Below, in pieces: positions 32,642 through 42,302 of a DNA stretch of 64,000 bases. Where the stretch lies: the NCBI GenBank assembly GCA_001421185.1, contig LJKK01000009.1:1-64000 (forward strand), in the 5' to 3' direction. Source of the DNA: Methanomassiliicoccales archaeon RumEn M1. Lineage in GTDB: Archaea; Thermoplasmatota; Thermoplasmata; Methanomassiliicoccales; Methanomassiliicoccaceae. Both the position numbers and the translations under genes were made by a program. The notes under the pieces were generated by a model, which was given only the letters and a program-made list of their open reading frames with translations, ran no database searches and was not told the origin of the DNA. Each line of letters starts with the position of its first letter. Position 1 is the first letter of the stretch.

Positions 32642-33681
32642 GCAAGACGGTCAAGGTGATGCTATGCCCGTCCTCGTCCGGCCCTTATCTCGATAACCTG
32701 TCAAGGGAACTGCGGGCGCAGGGGATCGAGGTCACGCTCATCCCTTGGTTCGGCAAGCAGATGCCGTACTCGATCCTCCGGCTGATCTGGTCGCGCTTGA
32801 ACGGGTTCAGGGTGCTGCACATCAACTGGATGCCCTTCAACAGGTTCTGGCAGCTGAGGTTCACCACTCGGCTCTGCGACCTCCTTGGCCTCAAGGTGGT
32901 ATGGACGATCCACAATCTGGTCCCGCACCGGACACAGTTCGGCTCGACGGAGAGGGACGAAGCGGCCATGAGGACGATGTTCGCTTGGGCGGACCGGGGC
33001 GTGGTCCACAGCACGAGAGCCAAGGAGGCGGCCATGTCCAAGTATGGCGATGCCCTTCCGCTCGACGTCATCCATCACGGCAGCTATGTCGACCAGGTGG
33101 AGCCCGTCGATCCCGTGGAGGCGAGGAGGAAGCTGGGCGTCCCGGAGGACCGCCTTGTCGTCCTGATGCTGGGGCCGAACCGATGGAACAAGGGCATAAG
33201 GGCCTATCTGGAGACGGTCAGCAGGCTTCCCGTGGGATACATCGGACTGGTGGCGGGGGCCTGCCCGGACCCTGCCATCAGGAAGACGATCATCGATCAC
33301 CAGGAACGGTATCCTGACAAGTTCATGCTGGACCTCCGCCGGCTATCTGGCGGGGAGATCGCCGACTACTATGCCGCGTCGGACATCCTGCTCATGCCGT
33401 TCGAATGGGTCACCACCTCAGGGACCGTCATCGAGGCCCTGAGCCATGCCCGGCCCGTGATGACGACCGACAAGGGAGACATGTACGAATGGGTCCGTGA
33501 GGGGGAGACGGGCTTTCTGGTCGATTCGATCGACGACATGGTGTCCACCCTGAGCGGTCTGACGAGAGATGAGGCCAGGCGCATGGGGGCCAATGGGCGC
33601 GAGCTCGCCTCTCGGAGGACCTGGGCGGACTCGGCCCATCAATATGCGGGGATCTATCTCGATCTGGAACGGGACGGATGA
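32638..33681 (+). CDS. Glycosyltransferase, GT-B fold
   Basis: A 347-residue GT-B enzyme. The first half has LPSSSGPYLDNLSREL-type start, HINWMPFNRFWQLRF and VVWTIHNLVPH. The C-terminal nucleotide-sugar half has LMLGPNRWNKGIRAYL, DYYAASDILLMPFEWVTTSGTVIEALSHARPVMTTDKGD, the E-x7-E motif region of GT4-like enzymes. It probably adds a sugar to a glycan or lipid at the cell surface. Donor and acceptor are unknown. It ends the acetyltransferase operon. Confidence 0.88.
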   Translation: MSKTVKVMLCPSSSGPYLDNLSRELRAQGIEVTLIPWFGKQMPYSILRLIWSRLNGFRVLHINWMPFNRFWQLRFTTRLCDLLGLKVVWTIHNLVPHRTQFGSTERDEAAMRTMFAWADRGVVHSTRAKEAAMSKYGDALPLDVIHHGSYVDQVEPVDPVEARRKLGVPEDRLVVLMLGPNRWNKGIRAYLETVSRLPVGYIGLVAGACPDPAIRKTIIDHQERYPDKFMLDLRRLSGGEIADYYAASDILLMPFEWVTTSGTVIEALSHARPVMTTDKGDMYEWVREGETGFLVDSIDDMVSTLSGLTRDEARRMGANGRELASRRTWADSAHQYAGIYLDLERDG

Positions 33682-33784
33682 TCCCGCCGTCCCCATATCG
33701 ACAACGATCCTGTCCGAATGTTGCCTATCGGTCAAGAGAACTATCAATGGGTCCGTTCTACGAGGTCCCTGAGGTTAAGTCGCT

Positions 33785-34180
33785 ATGAAGTTCGAGGAGT
33801 TCAACAGGGAGGCCGATCTGCGGGCGACGGTGCGCGAGAAGGAGTATACGTTGGCAAAGGTGCGCTCCGTCCCCGAGATGGGGCCGGGGATCTTCGCGGT
33901 GATGACCGACGGCCACGAGATCAGCGTGGTGGCCGAGGTCGGTCACGAGCTGGACGTGCTGGAGGAGGAGAAGCCGCTGCGCATCATATCCTTCGAGATG
34001 GCCATGCCGTTCGATCTCATCGGCTTCCTCGGATACATCACCAAGCTGCTGGCCGACCACAACATCTCGCTGTTCGCCATATCGACGTTCTCCACCGACC
34101 ATATCCTGATGAAGGAGACGTTCCTGGAGAGGGCGGTGCAGGTGCTTCGCGACGCCAATGTCAAGGTGGAGCAGAAGTAA
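33785..34180 (+). CDS. ACT-domain protein
   Basis: A 131-residue protein with a central ACT-like fold: EISVVAEVGHELDVLEEEKPLRIISFEMAMPFDLIGFLGYITKLLADHNISLFAISTFSTDHILMKE. The segment D-L-I-G-F-L-x-x-I-x-x-L-L-A-x-x-x-I matches ACT_7 (CASTOR-like) small ligand-binding proteins. It is a stand-alone gene, perhaps an amino-acid sensor. The ATG is preceded by AGGTTAAG and no overlapping gene. Confidence 0.75.
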   Translation: MKFEEFNREADLRATVREKEYTLAKVRSVPEMGPGIFAVMTDGHEISVVAEVGHELDVLEEEKPLRIISFEMAMPFDLIGFLGYITKLLADHNISLFAISTFSTDHILMKETFLERAVQVLRDANVKVEQK

Positions 34181-34226
34181 TAGGGAAAGGTAAGGGGTTT
34201 GAGGTCCAGTGACCGGTCAGGACCGC

Positions 34227-34637
34227 TCAGACCATCCTGCGGCCGCCGTCCCAGGTGGGGCTCTCGTTCCAGACGCACTCGGGGGTCAGGAGCCACAGTC
34301 CCTTGAGGTCGAACTTCATCTGGGCAAAGGCCCCCTTCATCTGGTCGAACACCGGTCCCGAGGTGACGTGGTCCTTGACCTTGCACCTGATCTCGTAGGA
34401 CTGCGGCCCCTTGCTCACCAGCAACGACGCCCGGGTGCCCTCCTTCTGGGCCAGCTTGAGGTTCTCTCCGCTGGCCTTCATGAAGATCTCGCCCACGAAT
34501 ATGGTCTCGGGATCCAGGGCCCCGGAGCCACCCACGTTGATCAAGTGCACATCCCCGTTCGGCGATCTGGTTCCCAGGATCTTGGAGGAGCCCTTGTCGT
34601 TGACCAGGTCCAATACATCTTTTGGAAGAGCAACCAT
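34227..34637 (-). CDS. Pyridoxamine-phosphate oxidase-like flavin-binding protein
   Basis: A 136-residue split-barrel protein of the PNPOx/FMN-binding superfamily: LVNDKGSSKILGTRSPNGDVHLINVGG, then ALDPETIFVGEIFMKASGENLKLAQKEG and the strand YEIRCKVKDHV. These fold units bind FMN or F420 and act as small oxidoreductases. C-terminal Trp-rich residues (WLLTPECVWNESPTWDGGRR) are typical. It is a single gene; cofactor is not deducible. Confidence 0.75.
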   Translation of the reverse strand: MVALPKDVLDLVNDKGSSKILGTRSPNGDVHLINVGGSGALDPETIFVGEIFMKASGENLKLAQKEGTRASLLVSKGPQSYEIRCKVKDHVTSGPVFDQMKGAFAQMKFDLKGLWLLTPECVWNESPTWDGGRRMV

Positions 34638-34852
34638 ATCTCAACCTCCTGTATAATCATCTAAGAGTATCTATAAGGAAATACCTTTGCATTTAACTTC
34701 GTAATATTATTCATAATTCTTCATATGCATAATCCCTAGCGCCGGACCGCCTCGCTGCGGTTTCCGTCATGGGGCGCCACCCATCGCGGCCGGGCCGCAC
34801 GATTTGGGAGCATGTTTTTATCCGCTCCTGCCATGGTCCTGATAGTGATGTC

Positions 34853-36292
34853 ATGGAGCAGGACGTACTGGCCGAGATAGGGACGATCGTGGGCACTGAG
34901 AATTATTCCACCAGCATGGCGGACCTGTACACCTACGGGTTCGACGCATCCATCCATCATGTGACGCCCGAGGTGGTGGTGCAGCCGCGCACGCCCCAGC
35001 AGGTGGCCGACCTCGTGGCGCTGGCCAACCGCCTGCGCATCCCCGTGGTGCCGCGCGGCGCTGGCACTGGCCTTTGCGGCGGGGCGGTCCCGCTGGAGAA
35101 GGGCATGGTCATCGACCTGAGCCGCATGAACAAGATCAAGGAGATCAGGGTGGAGGACCTCTACTGCGTGTGCGAGCCCGGCGTCGTGTACGACGACCTC
35201 CAGAAGGCCCTTGGCAAGTACAAGTTCTCCTTCCCTCCCGCCCCAGGCAGCGCCGAGGCGGCCACCATCGGAGGCATGGTCGCGACCAACGCCTCGGGGA
35301 TGAGGGCCATCAAGTACGGCGGCACGCGCGACTACGTTCTCGGCCTGAAGGTCGTGCTGCCCACCGGTGAGCTCATCGAGGTGGGCACCAGGACGCTGAA
35401 GAACGCCTCCGGCTACCAGCTGGAGAGGTTGTTCGTGGGCAGCGAGGGGACCCTGGGCATCATCGTCGAGGTCACTCTCAGGATCGTTCCCAAGCCCAAG
35501 AAGACCGCCATGATCGTGGCCGGCTTCGATACCCTGGAGAAGGCCGGGAAGTGCGTTTCGGCCCTCATCGCCAAGCCTCTGCTCCCCTCGGCGGTGGAGA
35601 TCATGGACTCGACCTGCATCAGGGCCGTCAACCAGGTGGTCAACGCCGGCCTGCCGGACGTCGAGGCGCTCTGCATGATCGAGGTGGACGGCCACCCCCA
35701 AATCGTGGCCGAGGAGCTGGAAGAGGTCGTCAAGGTATGCGAGAGCATAGGGGCGGTGGGCCTTCAGCAGTCGGACGACCCGGCCCAGATGGCCAAGTGG
35801 ACCGCGTCCCGCAAGAGCGTCATGGCGTCCCTGTCCCGCCTGTACTCCAACCTGTGCTCGGTGTCGCTGGCGGATGACATGGCGGTACCCATCTCGAAGA
35901 TCCCCGAGGCCGTGGTGGCGTTCGGGCAGATTGCCAAGAAGTACAACGTCATCGTCGGCACCTACGGACACGCGGCCGACGGCAACCTGCACACCAAGAT
36001 GCTCCTGGACCCCGAGTCGGAGGAGTCATGGAAGAACGGGGAGAAGGCGGTGGAGGAGATCTTCGACGTCTCCGTAAAGCTGGGCGGGACGGTCACGGGC
36101 GAGCATGGGGTGGGCATCTCCAAGGCCCCCTACTTCCAGAAGGAGCGCGCCACCATGCTGGAGGCCATGGCCGCCATCAAGAGGGCGCTCGACCCCAACA
36201 ATATCATGAACCCGGGGAAGCTGCAGGCCTGGGAGGGCAGCATCATCACCCACCTGCGGTACCCGTGCGACGGGTACTGCGACAGGGGATGA
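34853..36292 (+). CDS. FAD-linked oxidase, GlcD/D-lactate dehydrogenase type
   Basis: A 479-residue flavoenzyme of the VAO/PCMH family. The FAD domain has VPRGAGTGLCGGAV and PAPGSAEAATIGGMVATNASGMRAIKYGG; the C-terminal domain has YGHAADGNLHTKMLLD, GEHGVGISKAPYF and LDPNNIMNPGKL. It most resembles glycolate/D-lactate dehydrogenase subunits, which oxidise 2-hydroxyacids. No separate iron-sulfur subunit follows, although the C terminus ends with a short Cys-containing tail (CDGYCDRG). The ATG at 34853 is used: GTTTTTATCC (34813-34822) is the TATA box, and 28 codons of upstream open frame are not conserved. Confidence 0.88.
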   Translation: MEQDVLAEIGTIVGTENYSTSMADLYTYGFDASIHHVTPEVVVQPRTPQQVADLVALANRLRIPVVPRGAGTGLCGGAVPLEKGMVIDLSRMNKIKEIRVEDLYCVCEPGVVYDDLQKALGKYKFSFPPAPGSAEAATIGGMVATNASGMRAIKYGGTRDYVLGLKVVLPTGELIEVGTRTLKNASGYQLERLFVGSEGTLGIIVEVTLRIVPKPKKTAMIVAGFDTLEKAGKCVSALIAKPLLPSAVEIMDSTCIRAVNQVVNAGLPDVEALCMIEVDGHPQIVAEELEEVVKVCESIGAVGLQQSDDPAQMAKWTASRKSVMASLSRLYSNLCSVSLADDMAVPISKIPEAVVAFGQIAKKYNVIVGTYGHAADGNLHTKMLLDPESEESWKNGEKAVEEIFDVSVKLGGTVTGEHGVGISKAPYFQKERATMLEAMAAIKRALDPNNIMNPGKLQAWEGSIITHLRYPCDGYCDRG

Positions 36293-36298
36293 GCCCCC

Positions 36299-36946
36299 TC
36301 ACAGGGTTCCGGTGAAGATCAGCGCTGCCATGACCAGCGCGGCGCCGAACGTCACCACGTAGGCGGGCACGCTCCAGCGCAGCACCTTGGAGCCGTCCAA
36401 CGGGGGTATGGGCAGCAGGTTGAACGCCGCCAGCAGGAAGTTCACCGAGCCTATGATGTAGAACGCCGTCGACAGCAGTCCCGAGCCGGTGACGAGGTAC
36501 AGCGCGACGAACGCCGCTCCCAGCGCCAGATTGATGGCCGGGCCTGCCAGGCTGATGAGCCCGTTCTGCTTGCGGGAGATCATGCCCTGTATGTACACCG
36601 CGCCCGGCAGGGCGAATATGAACCCCAGGAAGGAGAAGAAGATGCCCATGAGGAGGCCGGACGGCTGGGCCCGGAACTCGGCCCAGGCCCCCGCCCGCTG
36701 GGCCGTGAACTTATGTCCCAGCTCGTGAAGCATGAATCCCGATAGGACGGCGATGAAGGAGACGACAAGAGCGTACAGCGCCGTGGGCAGATTGGCCCTC
36801 GTCAGCCCTGCAAGGCCTCCCAGGAAGGTGATGGTGAACGCTATGGTAAGCGCCCCCACCGCTATGAGGATGTTCCTGACCTCCGTACGGCTGAACGAGA
36901 TCCTGCCGTAGTTCCTTGGGACATTGATGACGCCGTAATCTCGCAT
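36299..36946 (-). CDS. Peptidase M50 / site-2-protease-like membrane protein
   Basis: A 215-residue membrane protein with about six hydrophobic segments. The metalloprotease motif HELGH is at residues 74-78 (FMLHELGHKFTAQRAG), and NLLPIPPLDGSKVL supplies the second motif (LDG) for the zinc site. Such enzymes cut membrane proteins in regulation. No PDZ domain is present. Promoter sequence lies at 36947-37000. Substrate unknown. Confidence 0.88.
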   Translation of the reverse strand: MRDYGVINVPRNYGRISFSRTEVRNILIAVGALTIAFTITFLGGLAGLTRANLPTALYALVVSFIAVLSGFMLHELGHKFTAQRAGAWAEFRAQPSGLLMGIFFSFLGFIFALPGAVYIQGMISRKQNGLISLAGPAINLALGAAFVALYLVTGSGLLSTAFYIIGSVNFLLAAFNLLPIPPLDGSKVLRWSVPAYVVTFGAALVMAALIFTGTL

Positions 36947-37060
36947 CTTCCACTTCGATGAAGCGCTTGCTCAAATAGTTTTTCTCCCGCCGGAATCCAC
37001 CTGACGCCTCGAACAAGGCGCTGGGCTCGGCCATACGACAATCTAAAGTACGCTTTCGCC

Positions 37061-38116
37061 ATGGCCTTGGCGCCCATGGACCTCCCGCTGTTCATTCTGA
37101 GCTTCATAGTCATCCTGGCAAGCTGTGAGCTGTTCACCAACGGGATCGAATGGGTGGCGAGTAGGTTCAACCTCTCCCGGGGGGCGGTGGGCAGCGTCCT
37201 GGCGGCTGTGGGCACGGCGCTCCCGGAGACGATGGTCCCGCTGATCGCCATTCTCCTTCTCCCCGCCTCGAACGGCGTGGGCCAGGAGATAGGCGTGGGG
37301 GCCATCATGGGCTCTCCGTTCATGATCGGCACCCTGGCGCTGTTCGTGTGCGGCCTCTCGCTGCTGCTCTTCCGGCGCCGGCGCTCGTCACGGGCGCTGA
37401 AACTCGACGGCGATCTGGTGAGGCGCGACCTGGGCTTCTTCCTCCTGGCCTACGCCCTGGCCGCTGCCGCGGCCTTCCTCCCCAGCCATCTGCAATGGCC
37501 CCGCTACCTTCTCGGCCTGGGGCTTCTGTTGCTGTACGGAGCCTGCATCCGGCGGACCATGCGCCAGGGCGCCGACCTGGAGGATGATGCGGGGCCGCTG
37601 TACACCATGCGCCTGTTCGGCCTCATGTCCGGCAAGCACGGCGAGGCGGAGCCGCCCACCGCCCTGATGGTCGGACAGGTCCTCCTGGCGGTCGTCGGGA
37701 TCGTGGCGGGAGCGGCCATGTTCGTCGACCAGATCCAGGAGATCTCTTCGGCCCTCGGGGTCCCCGCACCGGTCCTGTCGCTCCTCATCGCCCCCATGGC
37801 CACCGAGCTTCCGGAGATGTATAACTCCTTTACGTGGGTCAGGAGCGGCAAGGACGTGTACGCCATGGGCAACCTCACGGGGGCCATGGTGTTCCAGTCC
37901 TGCATCCCCGTCACCATCGGCCTGCTGCTCACGCCATGGAGCATCGACATCGGGGAGCCGCAGCAGGCACTGCAGGCGGCCTCCATGATCATCGCCCTGC
38001 TCTCCGCCGCGGTGCTGTACATCAGTTCGTCAAGAAGGGCGATCGGCCTGCCCAACCTTCTCCTGGGCGGCGTGTTGTATGGGGCGTTCATAGGCCTGGT
38101 CCTTCTTATCGTGTGA
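37061..38116 (+). CDS. Sodium/calcium exchanger family protein
   Basis: A 351-residue CaCA antiporter with two inverted alpha repeats: SVLAAVGTALPETMVPL in the first half and LSLLIAPMATELPEMYNS in the second, with many hydrophobic segments. It exchanges Na+ or H+ for Ca2+ or another cation. The loop between the halves is short. Its stop overlaps the next ATG (TGATG), so it is translated with the PAPS-reductase-like gene, though a functional link is unclear. Confidence 0.87.
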   Translation: MALAPMDLPLFILSFIVILASCELFTNGIEWVASRFNLSRGAVGSVLAAVGTALPETMVPLIAILLLPASNGVGQEIGVGAIMGSPFMIGTLALFVCGLSLLLFRRRRSSRALKLDGDLVRRDLGFFLLAYALAAAAAFLPSHLQWPRYLLGLGLLLLYGACIRRTMRQGADLEDDAGPLYTMRLFGLMSGKHGEAEPPTALMVGQVLLAVVGIVAGAAMFVDQIQEISSALGVPAPVLSLLIAPMATELPEMYNSFTWVRSGKDVYAMGNLTGAMVFQSCIPVTIGLLLTPWSIDIGEPQQALQAASMIIALLSAAVLYISSSRRAIGLPNLLLGGVLYGAFIGLVLLIV

Positions 38117-40044
38117 TGGATGACGGGCAATACTTGAAATATGGAACCCATTTTGATGTGATGCCCCGTTTCGAGCACGGCAAGGTCGGTTTCCATTGGT
38201 GCGATGAGTGCGGCACGGTCATACTGGGCGAGAAATGTGACATGTGCTCATCCCGCGGCAGACGCTTCGAGGTGTCGAAGCCGGGCGACCTCCGGCCGGC
38301 CATGGGGCGCACCGCGAACGTTCTGGCATCGTTGTTCCAGCGGTATTTCGGCACCTCCCATTTTCTCAAGAACCGGCTGGTGTTCCTGAACAAGGTGGCG
38401 GGCGAGGACCGCACCGATGAGGTGGTGTTCCAGGGGCATGTCATCGCCACCCTCCGGTACGACCTCCGGGCCCGGGACTTCGCGCTCGACCTCAAACTGG
38501 ACGGGGCCAGGCTCCTGGCTCCCCTGGCCTTCAAGGGCGTGGTGGTCATGGAGCGCGACACCGGCCACCTCAAGGGGAAGAACTTTCCGGGAAGCGCGTT
38601 CCACGAGGTCAAGGGGCCGTTCAAGGCCGGGGACCCGCTGATCGTCATGGCCGGCAGCCTGATATGCAGCGGGGTGGCCAAGGCCGACAGCGAGGACCTC
38701 GGCTCCTCGGAGCGGGCGGTCGGCATACGCGACGTGGGCAAGGGAACGCTCCAGGTGGCCAAGAGGAAAGCGTCCTGGACGGGCTTCGTCAACGCCAACG
38801 AGACGCACATCCGGGCCCTGGAATCCAAGGGGGTCTCGGACATTCGCTCCTACACGGGGAACAATCCCCTACCGCTCACGCTCTCGTTCAGCGGGGGAAA
38901 GGACTCGCTGGCCTGCTACGGCCTCCTGTCCCGTGCCTCGCAGAAGTTCTCCATGATCTTCGTCAACACCGGGCTGGAGTTCCCGGAGACGGTCCGCTAT
39001 GTCACGAACTTTGCCCGCGACGAGCGAAGAAGGCTCCTGGTGGCCGACGCGGGCTCGGCGTTCTGGGACAACGTGGACGATTTCGGACCTCCGGCCAAGG
39101 ACTTCCGGTGGTGCTGCAAGGTGTGCAAGCTGGCGCCGCTCACCGAGCTCATCGAGAGGCAGTTCCCGGAAGGAACGATCACGGTGGAGGGCAACCGCGC
39201 CCTGGAATCTTTCTCCCGCTCCACCATCGGCTTCGTGGAACGGAACCCCTTCGTTCCCAATCAGACCATACTCAACCCCATCCGCGAATGGAGGGCGGTG
39301 GACGTCTGGGCATACATCTGGTTCCGGGGGTTGGACTACAACAAGCTCTATGATGAGGACTACGAGCGGATCGGTTGCTATCTCTGCCCTTCCTGCCTCG
39401 AGTCGGAGTGGCGCACCACCTCCACCATCCATCCGGACCTCCATGGACGGTGGGATAAGCACCTCCGCCAATGGGCGGAGCGTAGCGGCACCGATGAGCG
39501 TTTCGTCGTTCACGGCTTCTGGCGATGGAAGGTGTTCCCCCCGAAGATGCGGCGCATGGCCGAGGAGATCGGGGTCGCGATGCCCCACATGCGCTCCGAT
39601 ACGCTGGAGCTCAAGTGGGTGAAGGGCGTCTCCCCCTGCCTGGCTGGCGGCCACTCCGCCGAGGGCGTCCTGCTGGTCCCCCACAACAGGGACTTCTCCA
39701 AGGTGGTGGAGGCGCTGCGGACGGTGGGCAAGGTCAAGCACTCCAAGGAATACGAGATCGCCCTGGTCAAGACCAAGGACTCGACGCTGAAAGTGTTCGG
39801 CGGGGGGCAGATCGTGGCCACCGGGCCGTCGCCGGAGAAGGCGCGCGCCATCTTCGAGGCCGGGGCCAAGGCGCTGCTGCGCGCCCAGATGTGTACCCAG
39901 TGCGGCATCTGTATCCGCAGCTGCCCCACCAGGGCGATACGGCTGGACGGAGGCATGGTCGTCGACGAGGGGAGGTGCACCTCCTGCGGTAGATGCGCGG
40001 AGGCCTGCGTGGTGGCGCACTACTACGACAAGCTGGTGACCTAG
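38116..40044 (+). CDS. PAPS reductase-family protein with zinc ribbon, PUA-like and ferredoxin domains
   Basis: A 642-residue protein. Domains in order: zinc ribbon with C29, C32, C41 and C44; a PUA-like region about residues 140-215 (GKNFPGSAFHEVKGPFKAGD); the PP-loop SFSGGKDSLACYG with SGGKDS near 259-264; TGLEFPETVRYV; RWCCKVCKLAPL; and a C-terminal 2x4Fe-4S ferredoxin (CTQCGICIRSCP, CTSCGRCAEACV, from residue 593). It belongs to the archaeal PAPS-reductase-like group whose true role may be sulfur transfer or RNA thiolation rather than sulfate reduction. The start is ATG 38116; the open frame further upstream is a shadow of the CaCA gene. Confidence 0.88.
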   Translation: MDDGQYLKYGTHFDVMPRFEHGKVGFHWCDECGTVILGEKCDMCSSRGRRFEVSKPGDLRPAMGRTANVLASLFQRYFGTSHFLKNRLVFLNKVAGEDRTDEVVFQGHVIATLRYDLRARDFALDLKLDGARLLAPLAFKGVVVMERDTGHLKGKNFPGSAFHEVKGPFKAGDPLIVMAGSLICSGVAKADSEDLGSSERAVGIRDVGKGTLQVAKRKASWTGFVNANETHIRALESKGVSDIRSYTGNNPLPLTLSFSGGKDSLACYGLLSRASQKFSMIFVNTGLEFPETVRYVTNFARDERRRLLVADAGSAFWDNVDDFGPPAKDFRWCCKVCKLAPLTELIERQFPEGTITVEGNRALESFSRSTIGFVERNPFVPNQTILNPIREWRAVDVWAYIWFRGLDYNKLYDEDYERIGCYLCPSCLESEWRTTSTIHPDLHGRWDKHLRQWAERSGTDERFVVHGFWRWKVFPPKMRRMAEEIGVAMPHMRSDTLELKWVKGVSPCLAGGHSAEGVLLVPHNRDFSKVVEALRTVGKVKHSKEYEIALVKTKDSTLKVFGGGQIVATGPSPEKARAIFEAGAKALLRAQMCTQCGICIRSCPTRAIRLDGGMVVDEGRCTSCGRCAEACVVAHYYDKLVT

Positions 40045-40076
40045 CTTTATATAGAACGAGGTTCTCCCAAAACCGG

Positions 40077-40828
40077 ATGGAATACGGCTCCTTCATCGCC
40101 GCCGCCATTGGCTTCGCTCCGGCCATCGCCCTGATGCTGTGGACCTTGCAGGCATACACCTATCCCAAGGTGGAGAGGCCATACTTCAGCGACCCCACGC
40201 TCTTCGGCATGTTCGCCGGGGGCATCATCATCGGGGTCGTCCTTCACGCGGTGGGGGTCATCTTCTCCGCCTACTACTTCTTCGTGGCGTTCCTGCTGGA
40301 GGAGCTGGTCAAGCTGCTGATCCTGAATCTGCCGCGATACCAGCGCCGGGCGGACATGCCCTTCTACGGCTTCGGCCTGGGCGCCGGCATGGCCAGCGCC
40401 CTCGCCTATGGGGCCATAAACGCCACCCTGGCCAACACCGACCCCGACGCCCTGAGCATGGTCATCATCGTCGCCTACTCGATCATGCTGTCCCTGCTGC
40501 ACACGTCCACCGGGACCACCATCGGCATCGGCGTGGCGAAGGGGCAACCCTTCGCCTTCTTCGGTCAGGCGGTGGTGGTGCATCTGGCGTTCGCCCTGTT
40601 GCTCGTGCCGTTCCAGCAGATCGCCGTGACCGGCGTCGACGCTTGGCGCTCATCCTGTTCGCGGTGGCGGCGGTCTTCGTCCTCACCTACTACTACTATC
40701 TGCACCACCGCCTCCTGCCGGCGTACGTCAAGGAGGCCCTGAAGGAGCTTCAGAGGCAGAAGGAGCGTACCAAGCCCGAGGAACAGGGACAAGGAAAGGC
40801 CAAAAAGATTCCGCGGACGAAACATTAA
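40077..40828 (+). CDS. PrsW-like intramembrane protease (one frameshift)
   Basis: A membrane protein of about 250 residues with seven hydrophobic segments. Diagnostic residues are Glu75-Glu76 and Lys79 in FLLEELVKLLIL, with GFGLGAGMASALAYGAINA and SLLHTSTGT (His) later, as in the PrsW/CAAX-like group. A one-base deletion near 40641-40645 shifts the last third: the correct end, ALILFAVAAVFVLTYYYYLHHRLLPAYVKEAL and a basic tail, lies in the next frame and stops at 40826-40828. A TATA box CTTTATATAG (40045-40054) predicts a leaderless ATG at 40077. Confidence 0.75.
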
Positions 40829-40855
40829 TAGAATTGAAAGTGTCTGAATAAAAAA

Positions 40856-41938
40856 GTGAAATCACGCAGGTCCGTCGGCAGGGCGATCATGGCCATCGCC
40901 GCCATCGTGGTGGTGCTCCTCCTCTTGATGACGCCGTCGGTGCAGAGCGTTCTGAAGGACATCATCACCTCTCCTTTTCGACCCAGGTATCCCGAGGAGG
41001 CCAGCTTCACCCTGGAGCGGACCCTCACCATCGACGCCCACGGCGGCACCGTGCAGAGCTTCACCATCGATATGGCGGAGCCGATGAACATCGTCGAGAA
41101 CGGTCAGCCGCTGCAGATCATACATTCTGTCGACTACTCCGTCGACGTCGAGCGGTCGACCAGATACGGTCATAATTGGACGGTGTGGAGCGACGACGTG
41201 CCGTTCTCGGGCAAACGCACCATGACCGCCACCTACGAGGTGACGGCGAGGACCGTCATATGGGACATCGATGCGGCGGCATCCGGCAACCTGTCCGACA
41301 TCCCGGTCGAGCTCGAGCAGCAGTACATGCACGATGAATGGATCATCCTGCCCGAGCATCCTGACGTGGTCCGGCTATCCAAGGACATAGTGGGGGACGA
41401 GGACAACGTCTATCTGGTCCTGAGGAGCATCTACGACTGGATCAGGGACAATATCGCCTACTCGACCTCCTCCGGCCACCCCCAGGACGCCCTGGAGACC
41501 ATGAGTAAGAGGAAGGGGGACTGCGATGACCAGTCCATCCTGTTCTGCTCCCTGGCCCGAGCGGCCGGAGTGCCGGCCTGGCTGCAGCTGGGGGCCATGT
41601 ACGTGACCTTCGAGAAGAGCTGGGGCGGGCACGCCTGGCTGCAGGCCTACGTCCCCCTCAGGGATGGCGGCGGAGAGGCAGTCGTCATCGATCCGGTGAA
41701 CGGCGAGTTCATGGTATGGAGGCCCAACCGGTTCGCGGAGTTCACCGACGACGGGGACGCCGAGCATCTGAAGGACTACTATTACATCCTCAGCATGAGG
41801 TCGGGGGCGGAAGCGGACCTGTACGATCGGTACGAGGCCCTGTCCTACAAGGAATCGGATAAGAAGGTCAGCCAAGGCCCCGTTCTCGCCATGGACGTCA
41901 TACCAAGCGATAGGTTCCTGGTCCCGTCTCGTACATGA
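40856..41938 (+). CDS. Membrane-anchored transglutaminase-like protein
   Basis: A 360-residue protein with an N-terminal membrane helix (residues 9-27, AIMAIAAIVVVLLLLM) and an extracytoplasmic beta region. The transglutaminase-like triad is visible: Cys223 in KGDCDDQS, His259 in GGHAWLQAY and Asp279 in VVIDPVNGEF. Such proteins act as cysteine proteases or cross-linkers at the cell surface. The GTG at 40856 is the most likely start (leaderless after ATTAATAG). It follows the PrsW-like gene by 27 bp. The 3' end overlaps the convergent gene by 41 bp. Confidence 0.85.
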   Translation: MKSRRSVGRAIMAIAAIVVVLLLLMTPSVQSVLKDIITSPFRPRYPEEASFTLERTLTIDAHGGTVQSFTIDMAEPMNIVENGQPLQIIHSVDYSVDVERSTRYGHNWTVWSDDVPFSGKRTMTATYEVTARTVIWDIDAAASGNLSDIPVELEQQYMHDEWIILPEHPDVVRLSKDIVGDEDNVYLVLRSIYDWIRDNIAYSTSSGHPQDALETMSKRKGDCDDQSILFCSLARAAGVPAWLQLGAMYVTFEKSWGGHAWLQAYVPLRDGGGEAVVIDPVNGEFMVWRPNRFAEFTDDGDAEHLKDYYYILSMRSGAEADLYDRYEALSYKESDKKVSQGPVLAMDVIPSDRFLVPSRT

Positions 41939-42302
41939 GCCCTGAGGCCAGAAGGCGGGCGACGAGCTTCTCCAGCTCCTCCCCGTCGACCTCCAGGCGC
42001 GTCGCGAGGTCCCTTAGGCCGAACTCCCCCTTCCTTCGTCCAAGGTCGGTCACGATCGACTCCACCGAGCCCTTGATGACGGTGGCGCCCCTGGGCGCCG
42101 GGAAGGGGATCTCCTGCCCTCTCTTTTGGTCAGAGAACCGGCGCACAGCATCGGCGAGCTCCTGTGGAGAATCGGTAGAAAAATGCACCACTGCGCGGAC
42201 GACATCAATCTTGTGATGGCACCTCACGCAGCTGATACGGGAATGGGAAAGGTCCGCCCCCTGCACGGTACGGCAGCGGGGACAGGTGATGACGCCATAC
42301 AT
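41898..42302 (-). CDS. Zinc-ribbon/winged-helix protein (DUF5817-like)
   Basis: A 134-residue protein. The N terminus has a zinc ribbon (CPRC, then CVRCH) and the C terminus looks like a winged helix (LRDLATRLEVDGEELEKLVARLLASGLMYETG). It may be a transcription or RNA-related factor. The ATG at 42302 overlaps the pdaD stop (ATGA), so it is coupled to it; upstream frame residues are shadow. The DUF assignment is a guess from the layout. Confidence 0.65.
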   Translation of the reverse strand: MYGVITCPRCRTVQGADLSHSRISCVRCHHKIDVVRAVVHFSTDSPQELADAVRRFSDQKRGQEIPFPAPRGATVIKGSVESIVTDLGRRKGEFGLRDLATRLEVDGEELEKLVARLLASGLMYETGPGTYRLV

